DNA from: Gnetum montanum
Taxonomy: Eukaryota; Streptophyta; Gnetopsida; Gnetales; Gnetaceae
Direction: 5' to 3'
Length of the DNA stretch: 43,481 nt
Assembly: GCA_015680685.1 (NCBI GenBank)
Contig: MNCI01022658.1
Location: 238,953 to 282,433 of the forward strand
The notes under the pieces were generated by a model. That model was not told the origin of the DNA, searched no databases, and saw nothing but the letters and a program-made list of their open reading frames with translations. Numbering within the stretch: the first letter of the stretch is position 1; every line of letters starts with the position of its first letter. Position numbers and translations under genes: made by a program. This document shows, piece after piece, positions 11,421 through 20,620 of the stretch.

Positions 11421-11850
11421 ATGTCAACATAGTCATTACACTAGTCCACAACAAATATGAAAGACAAGTGTGCACACAAGAGAGAGTAGGAGCCATTAAA
11501 CAAATAGACACATAGTAGCTAACAATTGAGAACATTAAATTGTTCAAAATATGCATGGAACAATCTATTTCACTTATTAATTCCCATTCTAAGAAAATGA
11601 TTTCAATTTAGAGCCCAAAAATGAAACTATTAAATCATAACCACACACTAATGGAAAGAAGAACTAAGGACTTAGATGATCAAGATTTCATTACCATTAG
11701 AATTACTTAGGACAATAACCAAAAAGTTAAATCACTAAGGATGGTAACTAAACCACCTAGAGTGTATGATCCAGGAGACCTAGAGTACATTTTCTAAACA
11801 CTCATCCATGAGTTTAGTCATGCGAGAGATGCATTATCTTGATTATGAAA
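11421..11850 (+). pseudogene. Possible protease-RT linker of element B
   Basis: This continues the frames downstream of the protease, with Lys/Asn/Ser-rich sequence and several TAG stops. It has no recognisable domain. B's own RT does not follow. Homology to any element in the window fades at about 11830. Confidence 0.4.
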
Positions 11851-12180
11851 TCAATAAGTAATTTTCCATTTTTTTGGCCAAGAGGCCAACTTGTCTCATA
11901 GGATATGGGGGGAGGGGGAAGTGGATATGTCACACTCCAAGTAACGTCCTCCACATCATGCACCATGTAAGATCCCACAAAATGGAGAAAAACATGAATT
12001 GAAGAGCCACACCTTCTCGTATTCCCGTTGCATAGAATATGAACCAAAGAGCCATAGCTTTTCGTATTCTCGCTGCACAAATGAAAAGGAAAAACATAAC
12101 CAAATGTAGAATGGGAATGGAAATGGGAAATGAGAATTCCATTTCCATTCTACCTCTATCTCTATCTACAACTGCTGCTG
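11851..12180. other. Junction region with a short direct repeat and an 18-bp hairpin
   Basis: There is a G-rich block at 11909-11923. Two copies of an about 40-base unit containing AGAGCCA...TCGTATTC (about 11999-12038 and 12053-12090) lie side by side. A hairpin follows with arms 12106-12123 and 12136-12153, 18 bases each with one mismatch. No coding signal is seen. This is the border between B's own sequence and the foreign, subtilase-bearing DNA. Confidence 0.5.
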
Positions 12181-12951
12181 TAGGCCACCTAGCCCAACCG
12201 AACTAGCTTTGATGATGCTAGCTTTGAAGCTCCGCTGGAGCACTGGAAAGGCACATATGATGGTGGACCATGCTTCAATTGTAATAACAAGCTCATTGGC
12301 ATGTGCTTCTTCAACCAAGATAGCAATAAGGTAGTAGGCTAGTCAGCCCTTACTGCATCTTTGCTCAATACTAAGGGCAACGACATGCACACATCATCAA
12401 CAATTACCGAAAATGCCATGGTTGACGTCAGTGTGCTCAGCTATGCCAATGACACTACCTGCGAAATAGCCTAACTTAGACGGATCACCATCTATAAGGT
12501 CTGGTGGGATTGTGGTTGCTTTAGCTTTGACATCCTTACAACCATGGATTCCACTCTGTCTGATAGCATTGACATGCTTTCACTCTTTCTTGGTGACAAC
12601 CCATAGCAGTACTACACCAATAGCATCACCATCGGTGCCTTCACTGCTGTAGTCCACTACCACGTCTTTATTGCTTGCTTGACCAGAAACTCTAGACACA
12701 ATGCTAACATTGCCTCAAATCTCATGCCTTGGATCATGACCATCATTGCTAGCACCCTTGACTGTGACTTCCCGGCCATCATGGTGCTCGCTGATGGTAG
12801 CAAGTATGCCGGAACCTCACTCTACTTTGGGGAACTACTACTAGAAGATCCAAATCTCACACTCATCTATGCTGGAAACACCAACCTCGATGGCGATGTA
12901 AATGCGAAGTTCTACACCTATGTTAGCTTGGACCTCAAAGGTAGAGGATTT
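12181..12951 (+). pseudogene. Subtilisin-like serine protease (plant subtilase, S8) pseudogene, block 1
   Basis: Plant subtilases are secreted serine proteases of the S8 family. One frame runs through this block without a net shift, with four stops in about 255 codons. In order it shows: TSFDDASF (family 'SFDD.G'), HWKGTYDGG ('WKG.C..G'), CNNKLIG, GNDMHTSS in place of GHGTHTSS (the catalytic His is Asn), TIYKVWWDCGCFSFDIL (family 'AVYKVCW..GC..SDIL'), SITIGAF, LMPWIMTIIASTLDCDFPA ('PWI.TV.A.T.DR.FPA'), and YAGN. It lacks the signal peptide, prodomain, catalytic Asp region and the 3' half with the catalytic Ser. It is G+C richer than its surroundings. It lies inside element B, so it was captured by B or arrived later with other DNA. 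Confidence 0.88.
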
Positions 12952-13958
12952 ATGAATCATAATATGATTTTTGTTATAATAGCTAAAAGATCCCTTCATT
13001 TAGGTTTCTTTTTTTTTTTTGATAAAATTTATATATGAATTAGGCTAATATGTTTCTTGAGTAGCTTTATTTGAATGTATGTTTTAAGCATAAAATTTTG
13101 CAAGTAGGGGCAGGATGAGGGGTAGAGCTAGAGACATTTTAGGAAGGACAGTAATGGCTACAGTTGAAGTTGCAGCTTGAAGGGAAGGGTATTCTAAAGT
13201 TTTTGTGTTAAAAATAGCCTTTGGTTATTGGAATATCTTTCTAGAAACAAAATTTCTACCAATCTTTTTATGTGTGTTTTTGTTAATTTTTTATAGTGAA
13301 TTGTAACATGTTGAATATTACATTTTGATGATTTTGTGCAATTTTCATAGTTTCACTTCAAGTTGAGCTCTTTTTTCATTAGTACTTAGCATGCTTTCCT
13401 ATACATTTACATTCCCAATGAAAAAACATTCCAAAGTTTGGTTTTGTTCTTTTTTCAATGCTTTTTGGAGTGGTAGAGAATTCTAAAATTGTAATTTTCT
13501 GCTACTATCTTGAGTAATCTTCTTTTGCCATACCCTTTTTCAATGCAAAGAAACATTTGTAAGTTCATGTTCTCTTTATCTCTTTGTATATTTTGTGTAG
13601 GTTTTATCATATCTATGGCTGTGCTTTGAAATTCAACAGTTACCATAGAGTAGATGCGTTTAGTTGTTACAATTGTGACTGCTTTTTCATTTGCAATATG
13701 CATTTTAATAAAATGCAAAGTATTATCATTTTTGCTAGCACATGAAAATTATTAGCCAATTTGAGATGTTGGCCTAACTTTGGTCATAATTTTAACAATC
13801 TTTCCTGCTTATTGGGAGGAATTAAAGAGTTCAAATTTGATAATTTCTTCTTACCTTCTTGTATGCAATGAGGCCTTTTCTTTATGTACATATTCTTTGA
13901 TTGATAGAATATAATAGATGATATGGTTGTTAACTTAGTAAATTTTAAAAACAAGAAT
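12952..13958. other. T-rich interval between the two subtilase blocks (intron-like or insertion)
   Basis: About 1 kb, non-coding and T-rich, beginning with GTAGAG right after the homology of block 1 ends. It may be a retained intron or a later insertion. A poly-T run lies at about 13008-13020. The TTCTACACCT word occurs at both edges (12915 and 13959), which favours a duplication or insertion over a simple intron. Confidence 0.4.
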
Positions 13959-14080
13959 TTCTACACCTCTAGCAACCTAGACCCCAGGAAGATCTTCGGC
14001 AAGATCATGTTGTGATGATCTTAGCCAATGCTGAGGAAAATGACGATGAGCTCTTCATCAACGCAGATGTCTTGCAATAA
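13959..14080 (+). pseudogene. Subtilase pseudogene, block 2
   Basis: The frame gives NLDPRKIFGKIML, matching the plant subtilase segment 'LDP.KV.GKIVLC' that follows the end of block 1. After a stop and a shift it reads MILANAEENDDELFINADVL, matching 'MILAN...NGEEL.AD.H.LPA'. About 25 residues are missing between the two parts. Its order and spacing fit the same protein as 12181-12951. The catalytic Ser region further downstream was not found. Confidence 0.8.
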
Positions 14081-14700
14081 TCATAAATAACTAATTATTT
14101 ATAAATCTCCCCTAGCCAAAGCATCACTGCAAGGGAGCCAATGATTATATTTATCTTAGTTATTTATAATCTTGGTTATATATAATGATATATTTATAAT
14201 CATAAACATAAATGATTATATATAATGATTATAAACACTTCATCATAAATAAAGTTAGTTATTTATAGTCATTTCATTTTATATATCTTATGGATAATCC
14301 TAACAGAGATATAATCATTATGGTTTAGCATTATGAATGAATAAATAATATCTCTAACATTATGGATTATGAGTAATATTTCATCATATCTTGGCTTTAT
14401 TTATTATGAAATGTTTACCGTTCAAATGAATCTTATAATCCATAATATCTCAAATTATAATTATGGATTATTGCTCTAATTATAATAATCTCATAACATT
14501 TATTGGATTCCACAATAATTATAATATAATAATTATGAATAATTATGAATGAGGTGTTAGCATCATTCATATTTTGTCCATTGTAACAATAATGTCAATA
14601 TACAAAAGCCAATGATATAATAATAACATTATTTATGCATTTGTAACATGATTTTTTATATCTTTACGAACGAATATGCATTACAAATATATGATGAAGT
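14081..14700. other. Very AT-rich region (ATAATTATAA-type words)
   Basis: This stretch is dominated by short A/T words such as ATTATAATAATTATGAATAATT and TTATAATCATAAAT that can pair with one another. No coding signal or element end was seen. Confidence 0.5.
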
Positions 14701-14718
14701 GCCAATTTAGTTTGATCT

Positions 14719-14965
14719 CTTTGTATTCCCTCACGCGCATGCGCCACATGCATGGGAGTTAAAGAATCAATGCAGGGGAGTTGAATCTCTACTTGATTAA
14801 TTTCCCCTAATCCTTGAGCTTCCCATTTTTCTTTTTGTATTCTTTCACATGCACACACCACATGCAAGGGAGCCAAAGAGTCATTGTAGGGGAGCTGAAT
14901 CTCTATTCAATTGATGCCCCTTAACCCTTGGGCTCCTCATTCCTCTCTTTGTATTTCCTCATGTG
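14719..14965 (+). repeat. 114-bp tandem repeat, two full copies and a partial third
   Basis: The TTTGTATTC word recurs at 14720, 14834 and 14948, exactly 114 bases apart. Between them lie diverged copies with a CACATGCA...GGGAG block, a GGGGAG.TGAATCTCTA block and a CCCCTAA.CCTTG.GCT block. The copies differ by substitutions only, so the array is old. Confidence 0.8.
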
Positions 14966-14981
14966 TAGGGCCCAACATGGG

Positions 14982-15098
14982 TAATAATGAATATTTATTA
15001 TTATAAATGGTGGGTGATATTGAATATTTATTATTATTATAAATGGTGATGGTTACAAGTATAGTAATAATGAATATTTATTATTATTATAAATGGTG
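14982..15098 (+). repeat. Short tandem repeat with TGAATATTTATTATTATAAATGG core, three copies
   Basis: Copies start near 14982, 15018 and 15064; each core is followed by a GTG-containing spacer of varying length. Variation is mostly in the number of ATT units. Confidence 0.7.
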
Positions 15099-15109
15099 AC
15101 GATTATGGT

Positions 15110-15381
15110 TATAGTGATGATTATGATCATGGTAATGGTTAAGGTGATAACGGTTACAGTGTGATGCAGTATTTAAAAATATTGAACTTAGGTATTATGT
15201 TATAAGATTAAGAGGTGCAATATTGAAATTCATGCATTTTTAGAAACATGGATTCTACTGCTATTAGTCCCAATAGAAAAGGTGAAGAACACTCTCTTCG
15301 AGATCAGCAACAACAACCATCTACTGCAACAAGTAGTACAACAACTATCTACTGCAACAAGTAATGCAATCTCTGCTTATA
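15110..15381. other. Spacer before the helicase fragment
   Basis: This is GGTTA/GATGG-rich sequence, then a duplicated ATCTACTGCAACAAGTA word (15320-15336 and 15346-15362). No helicase homology is seen here, so the N-terminal ATPase motifs are absent. Confidence 0.4.
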
Positions 15382-15818
15382 TGTGAAGGTGCAAGGGTAA
15401 TACTTACGATTAACCTTTGGCTTGAAGTAGGATTGGTTAATGGTGCACTTAGCATTATTCACAATATTATGTATCCTTAACGTAAATAGCCACCTGCATT
15501 ACCATTATACGTTATTATTGATTTTGACTCCTATATTGGATGTGCCTTTGATAATGGTAATCCCCATCATGTGCCAATTGTACCTATGATCCAAGAAGCA
15601 TCTCCAGTCACCATTATAGTTGGCATGGGCCATGATTATTCATAAATCTTAAGGAATGACACTAGATAAGGCTACTATTAATGTTTGTTGCATTATCTAG
15701 AGTCAAGACCATTGATTCTTTAAAGATTCATCCTTCTTTTTATGTGCAAAGATACAGAAAGATTTCATATGCTAAATATTTCCAAAGTAGAATTGCACAA
15801 GAAGTTCATTTTGCTTAG
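15382..15818 (+). pseudogene. PIF1-type DNA helicase, C-terminal fragment
   Basis: PIF1 helicases are 5'-3' DNA helicases of superfamily 1. The first frame gives EGARVILTINLWLEVGLVNG, matching the family 'GARVMLT.NLW.EAGLVNGA.G', then PPALPLYVIIDFDSYIG and FDNGNPHHVPIVP. After a shift at about 15615 it reads LAWAMIIHKS-stop-GMTLDKA, the 'LAWA.TIHKSQG.TLDKA' motif with Gln turned into TAA. After another shift it reads FVALSRVKTIDSL (motif VI region) and ends RIAQEVHFA with TAG at 15816. The Walker A and B half is missing. The form resembles cellular PIF1-like proteins more than Helitron Rep/helicases. It lies inside element B between the subtilase pseudogene and element C. Confidence 0.88.
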
Positions 15819-16297
15819 TTGGAGAATTAGACATATTGATTTCACACTTATCATTGTATTTTTCCTTTTGCTCAATCCTATTATACAACTCTGTAATGTT
15901 TGTTGCAATAATTGTGTAATGTATTTCTTCATCAACATATATGAAATATATAAACTTTTATTTTAACCAATTTATGTTTACTAGTATATATTATTTGGAA
16001 CACAAATAGTGATGATAACTTTAAAAATAAAAAAATAATCAAATTCTACTCATAGGCCACAAAATTGCTTCACTAGCTTAGAGAGAGAGAGAGAGAGATA
16101 TATATATATATAACAAAGCCCAACTACCAGACAAGGTAACAAGATAACTAAAAACAGAATCACTCATCCATCCTTTATTTCTATACCACTTACCCAATTT
16201 AGTTTTACCCTCTCAGTCAAGTTTGCTCTTTCTTTGTTTGTTCATGGAATTTTTGAGCATTATTTATGCAAGAGATTTATTTTTGAGCATTATTTAT
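15819..16297. other. Non-coding stretch with a (GA)n(TA)n microsatellite and a 30-bp duplication
   Basis: GA repeats at 16079-16098 run into TA repeats to 16112. The word TTTTTGAGCATTATTTATGCA occurs at 16249-16269 and again at 16279-16299, directly before the gag homology of element C starts. That duplication marks the left break of C. Confidence 0.6.
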
Positions 16298-17035
16298 GCA
16301 ATGATAGTGGATGTGAAATATGTCAATATGACCATCCTAAGGGATGTTGCCTTGTAATCTCACATGTGTAGGAGTCTGGGGTGTATGCACTCACCACAAT
16401 TAAACAAAAGGCAAACACCCCAAAGGTTACCTTATCCTCAAGATAACCTAAGGCAGTTCCACCAACCCTGAACATATTATCCCAATGGAACTCCACCATA
16501 ATCGATTAAGCAATATCAATAGTGGTAGCACTCACAATCATGGGGAATGCCACCACTAAGGCAATATCATCCTTACCAGCAACTTGACCCGTATGGATAT
16601 TACGTGTAGTAGCTAATCTCCCCACGTGACTCTACTGGTCATGTCACTCCTCAACCTCACTACCAAGCCTACGAGTATTATGGGACTCCCTCTTCTAGAG
16701 GCGATATTCTGCAAGAATATCATCCTTCTCATCCGACCGCATCTCTTCCACCAATAGCTCCACTACCACTTGCTCCCACGATGCAAGGTGAAATCCCTAC
16801 CGAGCAGCAGCAATGTAACACCACGAGGGATGTTAACTCTCAACCTACTATTGGTTCCAACAACCACATGAAAAAAAGACCTTTCTTTAGAACCAATAGT
16901 CCAACCAAGCCCTTGCAATCACAAGTGGCTGATTCCTTAGATGCCTCAGTATCAATCAAAACTTTGGAGCCCCCTTCAACCCAGTCATTGCACTTAATGC
17001 ATATGGTCATGCTAACACATGCCATCACTGATTAG
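16298..17035 (+). pseudogene. gag C-terminal part (nucleocapsid) of element C
   Basis: A zinc-knuckle-like CEICQYDHPKGC is encoded at 16312-16347, in the same place as in D (40586-40551, minus strand). A Pro/Gln/Tyr-rich region follows in shifting frames. The last frame (16781-17035) holds KKRPFFRTNSPTKP and MLTHAITD, shared with B and D. Knuckles of this type bind the RNA genome during packaging. The frame is broken at least twice, and TAG replaces expected Gln codons. Confidence 0.75.
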
Positions 17036-17500
17036 ATCAAATCTGGCCATCTTCCTAGGAAATTATTTGATCTTGGGAGTCCTCTAATATACTTACAAAT
17101 CATTGGAAATGCACCGTGCAAGGATCTTTTGGATTTAGGTTCCAGTGTCAACGTGATTTCCCAAGAAAGGCTTAGAACCTGCATCCATTGAAAAAGAGTA
17201 ACATCCATCTAGAGTTGGCTGACTAGTCCATCACTATCCCATTGGGACTAGTGGAAGGCATTATTACCACTGTTTGTGGGTGGTTGTACCCAACTGACTT
17301 CCTAGAGATTCAAGTAGAAAACAATAAGGGGGACTTCCCAATCATAATGGGAAGAGCATGGCTAAGCACCATCGACGCACACCTAGGAATCTATGATCTT
17401 TCCCTAGAAATATCAAATGAAAATACATTGGGAAAGATTGAGAAGAAGAAAGTTCTGTGCATCGCATACAGTGACACAGGGTGTAATTACATGTAGAGGT
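17036..17500 (+). pseudogene. Aspartic protease of element C
   Basis: The active-site loop reads LLDLGSSVNVIS at about 17130-17160. D retains LLDSGS at this place, so the Ser after the catalytic Asp has become Leu in C. The C-terminal half (17242-17496) has GWLYPTDFLEIQVENN and GDFPIIMGRAWLS, the conserved retropepsin end. A frameshift separates the two halves. Confidence 0.78.
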
Positions 17501-17639
17501 CATGGTTTGTGCAAATTTTAGCATTGCCTATATGCAATCAATGTGCATAAGTGATTAACATACAAAGATGCCTATATGTAGCAGCCACACAACAGGAAGG
17601 AACCTAGTGGCTAACAACTAATCAATAAAGCAATTCACT

Positions 17640-18842
17640 CATATGGATGGAACCAATTGAGGGTTTGACTTGTTCTTACATCGATAGCATAGACACATTA
17701 AAGCAAGTCCACCGCCAACTTCCAAGTCTTAACCTTGAAAATATCAACTGGAGGAAGTTGGAAATCCCTTAGAAATTTAAGTAGGAGCTACTCAAGCTAA
17801 AACTATTGCCCACCGGTATGGAATACATGTTCCTTAAAAATGGAAAACCAGTAATTATCAATGCTAAGATTTCTCCTTAACAGAAAGAAGAACTGTTGAA
17901 GGTGATAAATAAATGGTTGGAAGCCTTTGCTTGATCATATCCTGAATAAACTAGAATAGATCCTAGGATATGCCAACATAGAATTTACACTGACCCCTCC
18001 ATGAAGCCTCGAAGACAATCACAGAGATGATTGAACCCTAAGCTGAAGCAAGTAGTTAAGGAAGAAATTGAATAGCTTCTCAAGGCTAGGTTCATATACC
18101 CCATTGCTGATAGTGAATGGGTTAGCCCCTTAGTTATTGTGCCTAAAAAGGGAGGCAAATGAAGGATGTGCATAGATTTTAGGCTACTAAATATGGCAAC
18201 ATTCAAAGATCACTTTCCATTTCTATTTGTCAACCAAGTCTTAGACACCATAGTAGGGCATCACTATTACTATTTTCTAGATGGATATAGTGAATATAAC
18301 CAAATACAAATTGCCCTAGAAGACCAAGCCAAGACTACATTCACTAGTCCTTGGGGATGTTCGCATACCAACAGATGCTGTTTGGCTTGTGCAATGCCCC
18401 TGCAACATTTCAACGACTAGTTCTAAGCATATTCCAATAGCAAATAGGGAATGGTGTGGAGGTCTTTATGGATGACTTCTCCACTTATGGAGCAAACTTT
18501 GATCAAGCCTTGGACCGGTTGGAGTAAGTGTTAAAAAGATGTGTAGAAACCAATTTGAGGCTCAATTGGTAGAAAACCCATTTGATGATCCAAGAGGGCG
18601 TAGTACTAGGGTACAAAATCTCACACACAGGGATAGAGGTAGAATCTAAGAAAATCAAAGTTGTCCAAGGAATTACCCATCTACCAGAAACTGTCAAAGA
18701 TATTCAGTCATTCCTTGGACACACTGGTTGTTATAGGAGATTTATTGAGAACTTTTCAAAGGTTTCCAAACCATTGTTGAAATTAATGAAAAAGGACATA
18801 CCTTTCAAATGGACCAGGGAATGCGAACTAGCTTTCTAAACT
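17640..18842 (+). pseudogene. Reverse transcriptase of element C, with upstream linker
   Basis: The linker (17660-18000) is followed by the RT fold. ARFIYPIADSEWVSPLVIVP begins at about 18091, then KRMCIDFRLLN-like sequence with TGG turned to TGA before RM. FLDGYSEYNQIQIALEDQAK holds the first catalytic Asp. After one base is lost at about 18359, the other frame gives FGLCNAPATFQR, then VFMDDFSTYG at about 18461, the intact DD catalytic box. The connection region reads GYKISHTGIEV and FLGHTGCYRRFIENFSKV (18711-18760). Stops are mainly TAG at expected Gln or Trp positions. The enzyme would copy element RNA into DNA. Confidence 0.9.
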
Positions 18843-19280
18843 TTAAAGTAGAAGCTAGTAGAAACACCCATTCTACAAGCTCATGACTAGTTCAAACCAT
18901 TCCATATCATGACTGACACATCCAACTATGCCTTAGGAGCTGTACTTACATAGTTAGATGACCAGAAGCATCCTTATTGCATCCACTATGCAAGTAGAAG
19001 TATCGCTGGTGCACAACTTAACTACACTACCACAAAAAAAGAATTAATGGCTATAGTGTTTGCACTAGAAAAGTTTAGACACTATGTATTGGGATATAGA
19101 GTATATATACATACAAATCATAGTGTAATCTAGTTCCTCATGAATAAGCCAATGGTAAGCCCTCGTATCATACGATGGCTTGTAATCTTACAAGAGTTCG
19201 ATTTAAAGATGATAGATCGCAAGGGCATCGAGAATGTAGTTGTTGATCATTTATCTCAGTTGCGATGGAATAACAAAGAG
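18843..19280 (+). pseudogene. RNase H domain of element C
   Basis: This continues RT. The order is FHIMTDTSNYALGAVL (first catalytic Asp kept), HYASRSIAGAQLNYTTTKKE (family 'Y.TTEKE'), and VYIHTNHSVI. In the last motif the usual Asp before His is Asn, so a catalytic residue is lost. It ends with GIENVVVDHLSQL, the common RNase H end 'N.VADALSR'. Stops in VLT-stop-LDD and VI-stop-FL are TAG. Confidence 0.85.
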
Positions 19281-20620
19281 GATGAGTATCCAATTTCTGA
19301 TCATTTCCCTGATGAATTTCTCTTTGCTGGTGTAGTGAATAATCAATCACCCATGGAGACAAATTGGTACAGTAGCATTCTTATCTATCTCCTCACCCAA
19401 CAAACACCACAAGAGTTAAACCTTAAGAAGAAACAACAGTTTCTTCACTGAGCCAAGTACTTTATGGAGATCAATGGGAAACTTTACAAAGTGTGTCTCA
19501 ATGGCTTGGTTTGATGGTCTATTCCCAATATAGATCAACTGCGAGTTCTTAAAGATGCTCATGAGGGTTCTTGTGGGGATCATTATGCTAGGAGATGAAC
19601 AACCATCAAGATCCTACTTGTAGGATATTATTGGCCTACATTATTTTGGAATGCCCATCGTTTCATCCAATCTTGTAAGTGTTGTTAACGTGATGGGGTA
19701 ATGACTGCTAGAATGGAGGGTTTGCAATAATTGATTCAACTGTTAGAACCCTTCAACATTTGGGGAATTGATTTTATGGGGATGATTACACCAATGTCAA
19801 ATGGAAAAGCTTATATTATTGTTGCCATTGATTACCTAACAAAATGGGCTGAAGCAGTTGTTGTTAAAGATTGTACATCATCTACAACTGCATGATTTAT
19901 TCAACACCAAATCATAAATAGGTTTGGTGTGCCGCGTGCACTTATTTCAGACAATGGTACACACTTCACAGGTGCAATTTTTTGGAAATTAATACAATGC
20001 TTAGGGGTTGAGCATAAATTGACTACACCATACCACCCCCAAGTGAACGGTCAAGTAGAAGTCACCAACAGGGAGATTACGAAGATATTGACAAGAACCA
20101 TTAGCAAGTTTAGGCAAGATTGGAGCACTAAACTGAACGATGCTCTTTAGGCATACCGCTCCACATGGAAACTCTCTATAGGCTACTCTCCCTATGAGTT
20201 AGTGTATGGTAAATTACCAACACTTCCCATTCAAATTGAGCTCTGTACACTATCCACGGCATGTGACCTCAACCTTGATCTTGATCTAGCATAGAAACAA
20301 TGGTTAGTAACCCTTAAGTTGCTAGATGAAAACTGATTAGCTGCTTTTTCATTTAACAAATTGCACAAGGCCTTCAATAAACAACGTTATGACCTAAGAA
20401 TTAGGAAATTTAAATATCAGCTAGGAGATAAGGTTCTCTACTGGAATCCCACACATGTGCCACAATGAACTAAATTTCAAATACTGTGGGAAGGACCTTA
20501 TATTATTTAGGCAAATTTTCCTTCAGGGGCCATGCCAATATACAAACTTGAGAGCCTAGATAAGAAACTTCAATCAATGTGCAACAAACCAAACCTTTTC
20601 AGGAGCTTAGGATAGCCAGT
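19281..20620 (+). pseudogene. Integrase of element C
   Basis: Integrase would insert the DNA copy into the genome. The N-terminal zinc module is seen at about 19555-19690: a DAHEGSCGDHYAR segment, YYWPTLFWNAHRFIQSCKCC. The catalytic core holds IDFMG (first Asp, about 19768), LISDNGTHFTG (second Asp, 19941) and HPQVNGQVEVTNREI (Glu, 20040-20075), so the D-D-E triad is present. The C-terminal part has YQLGDKVLYWNP and a weakened GPY motif (WEGPYII). There is no chromodomain after it. Stops include TAG, TGA and one or two frameshifts. FPDEFLFAGV (19305) upstream of the zinc module is a segment known from Athila-like elements. Confidence 0.9.

Noticed and set aside
15382-15818. Helitron transposase
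   Set aside because: The motif spellings fit cellular PIF1, no Rep domain was seen and no Helitron ends were recognised.
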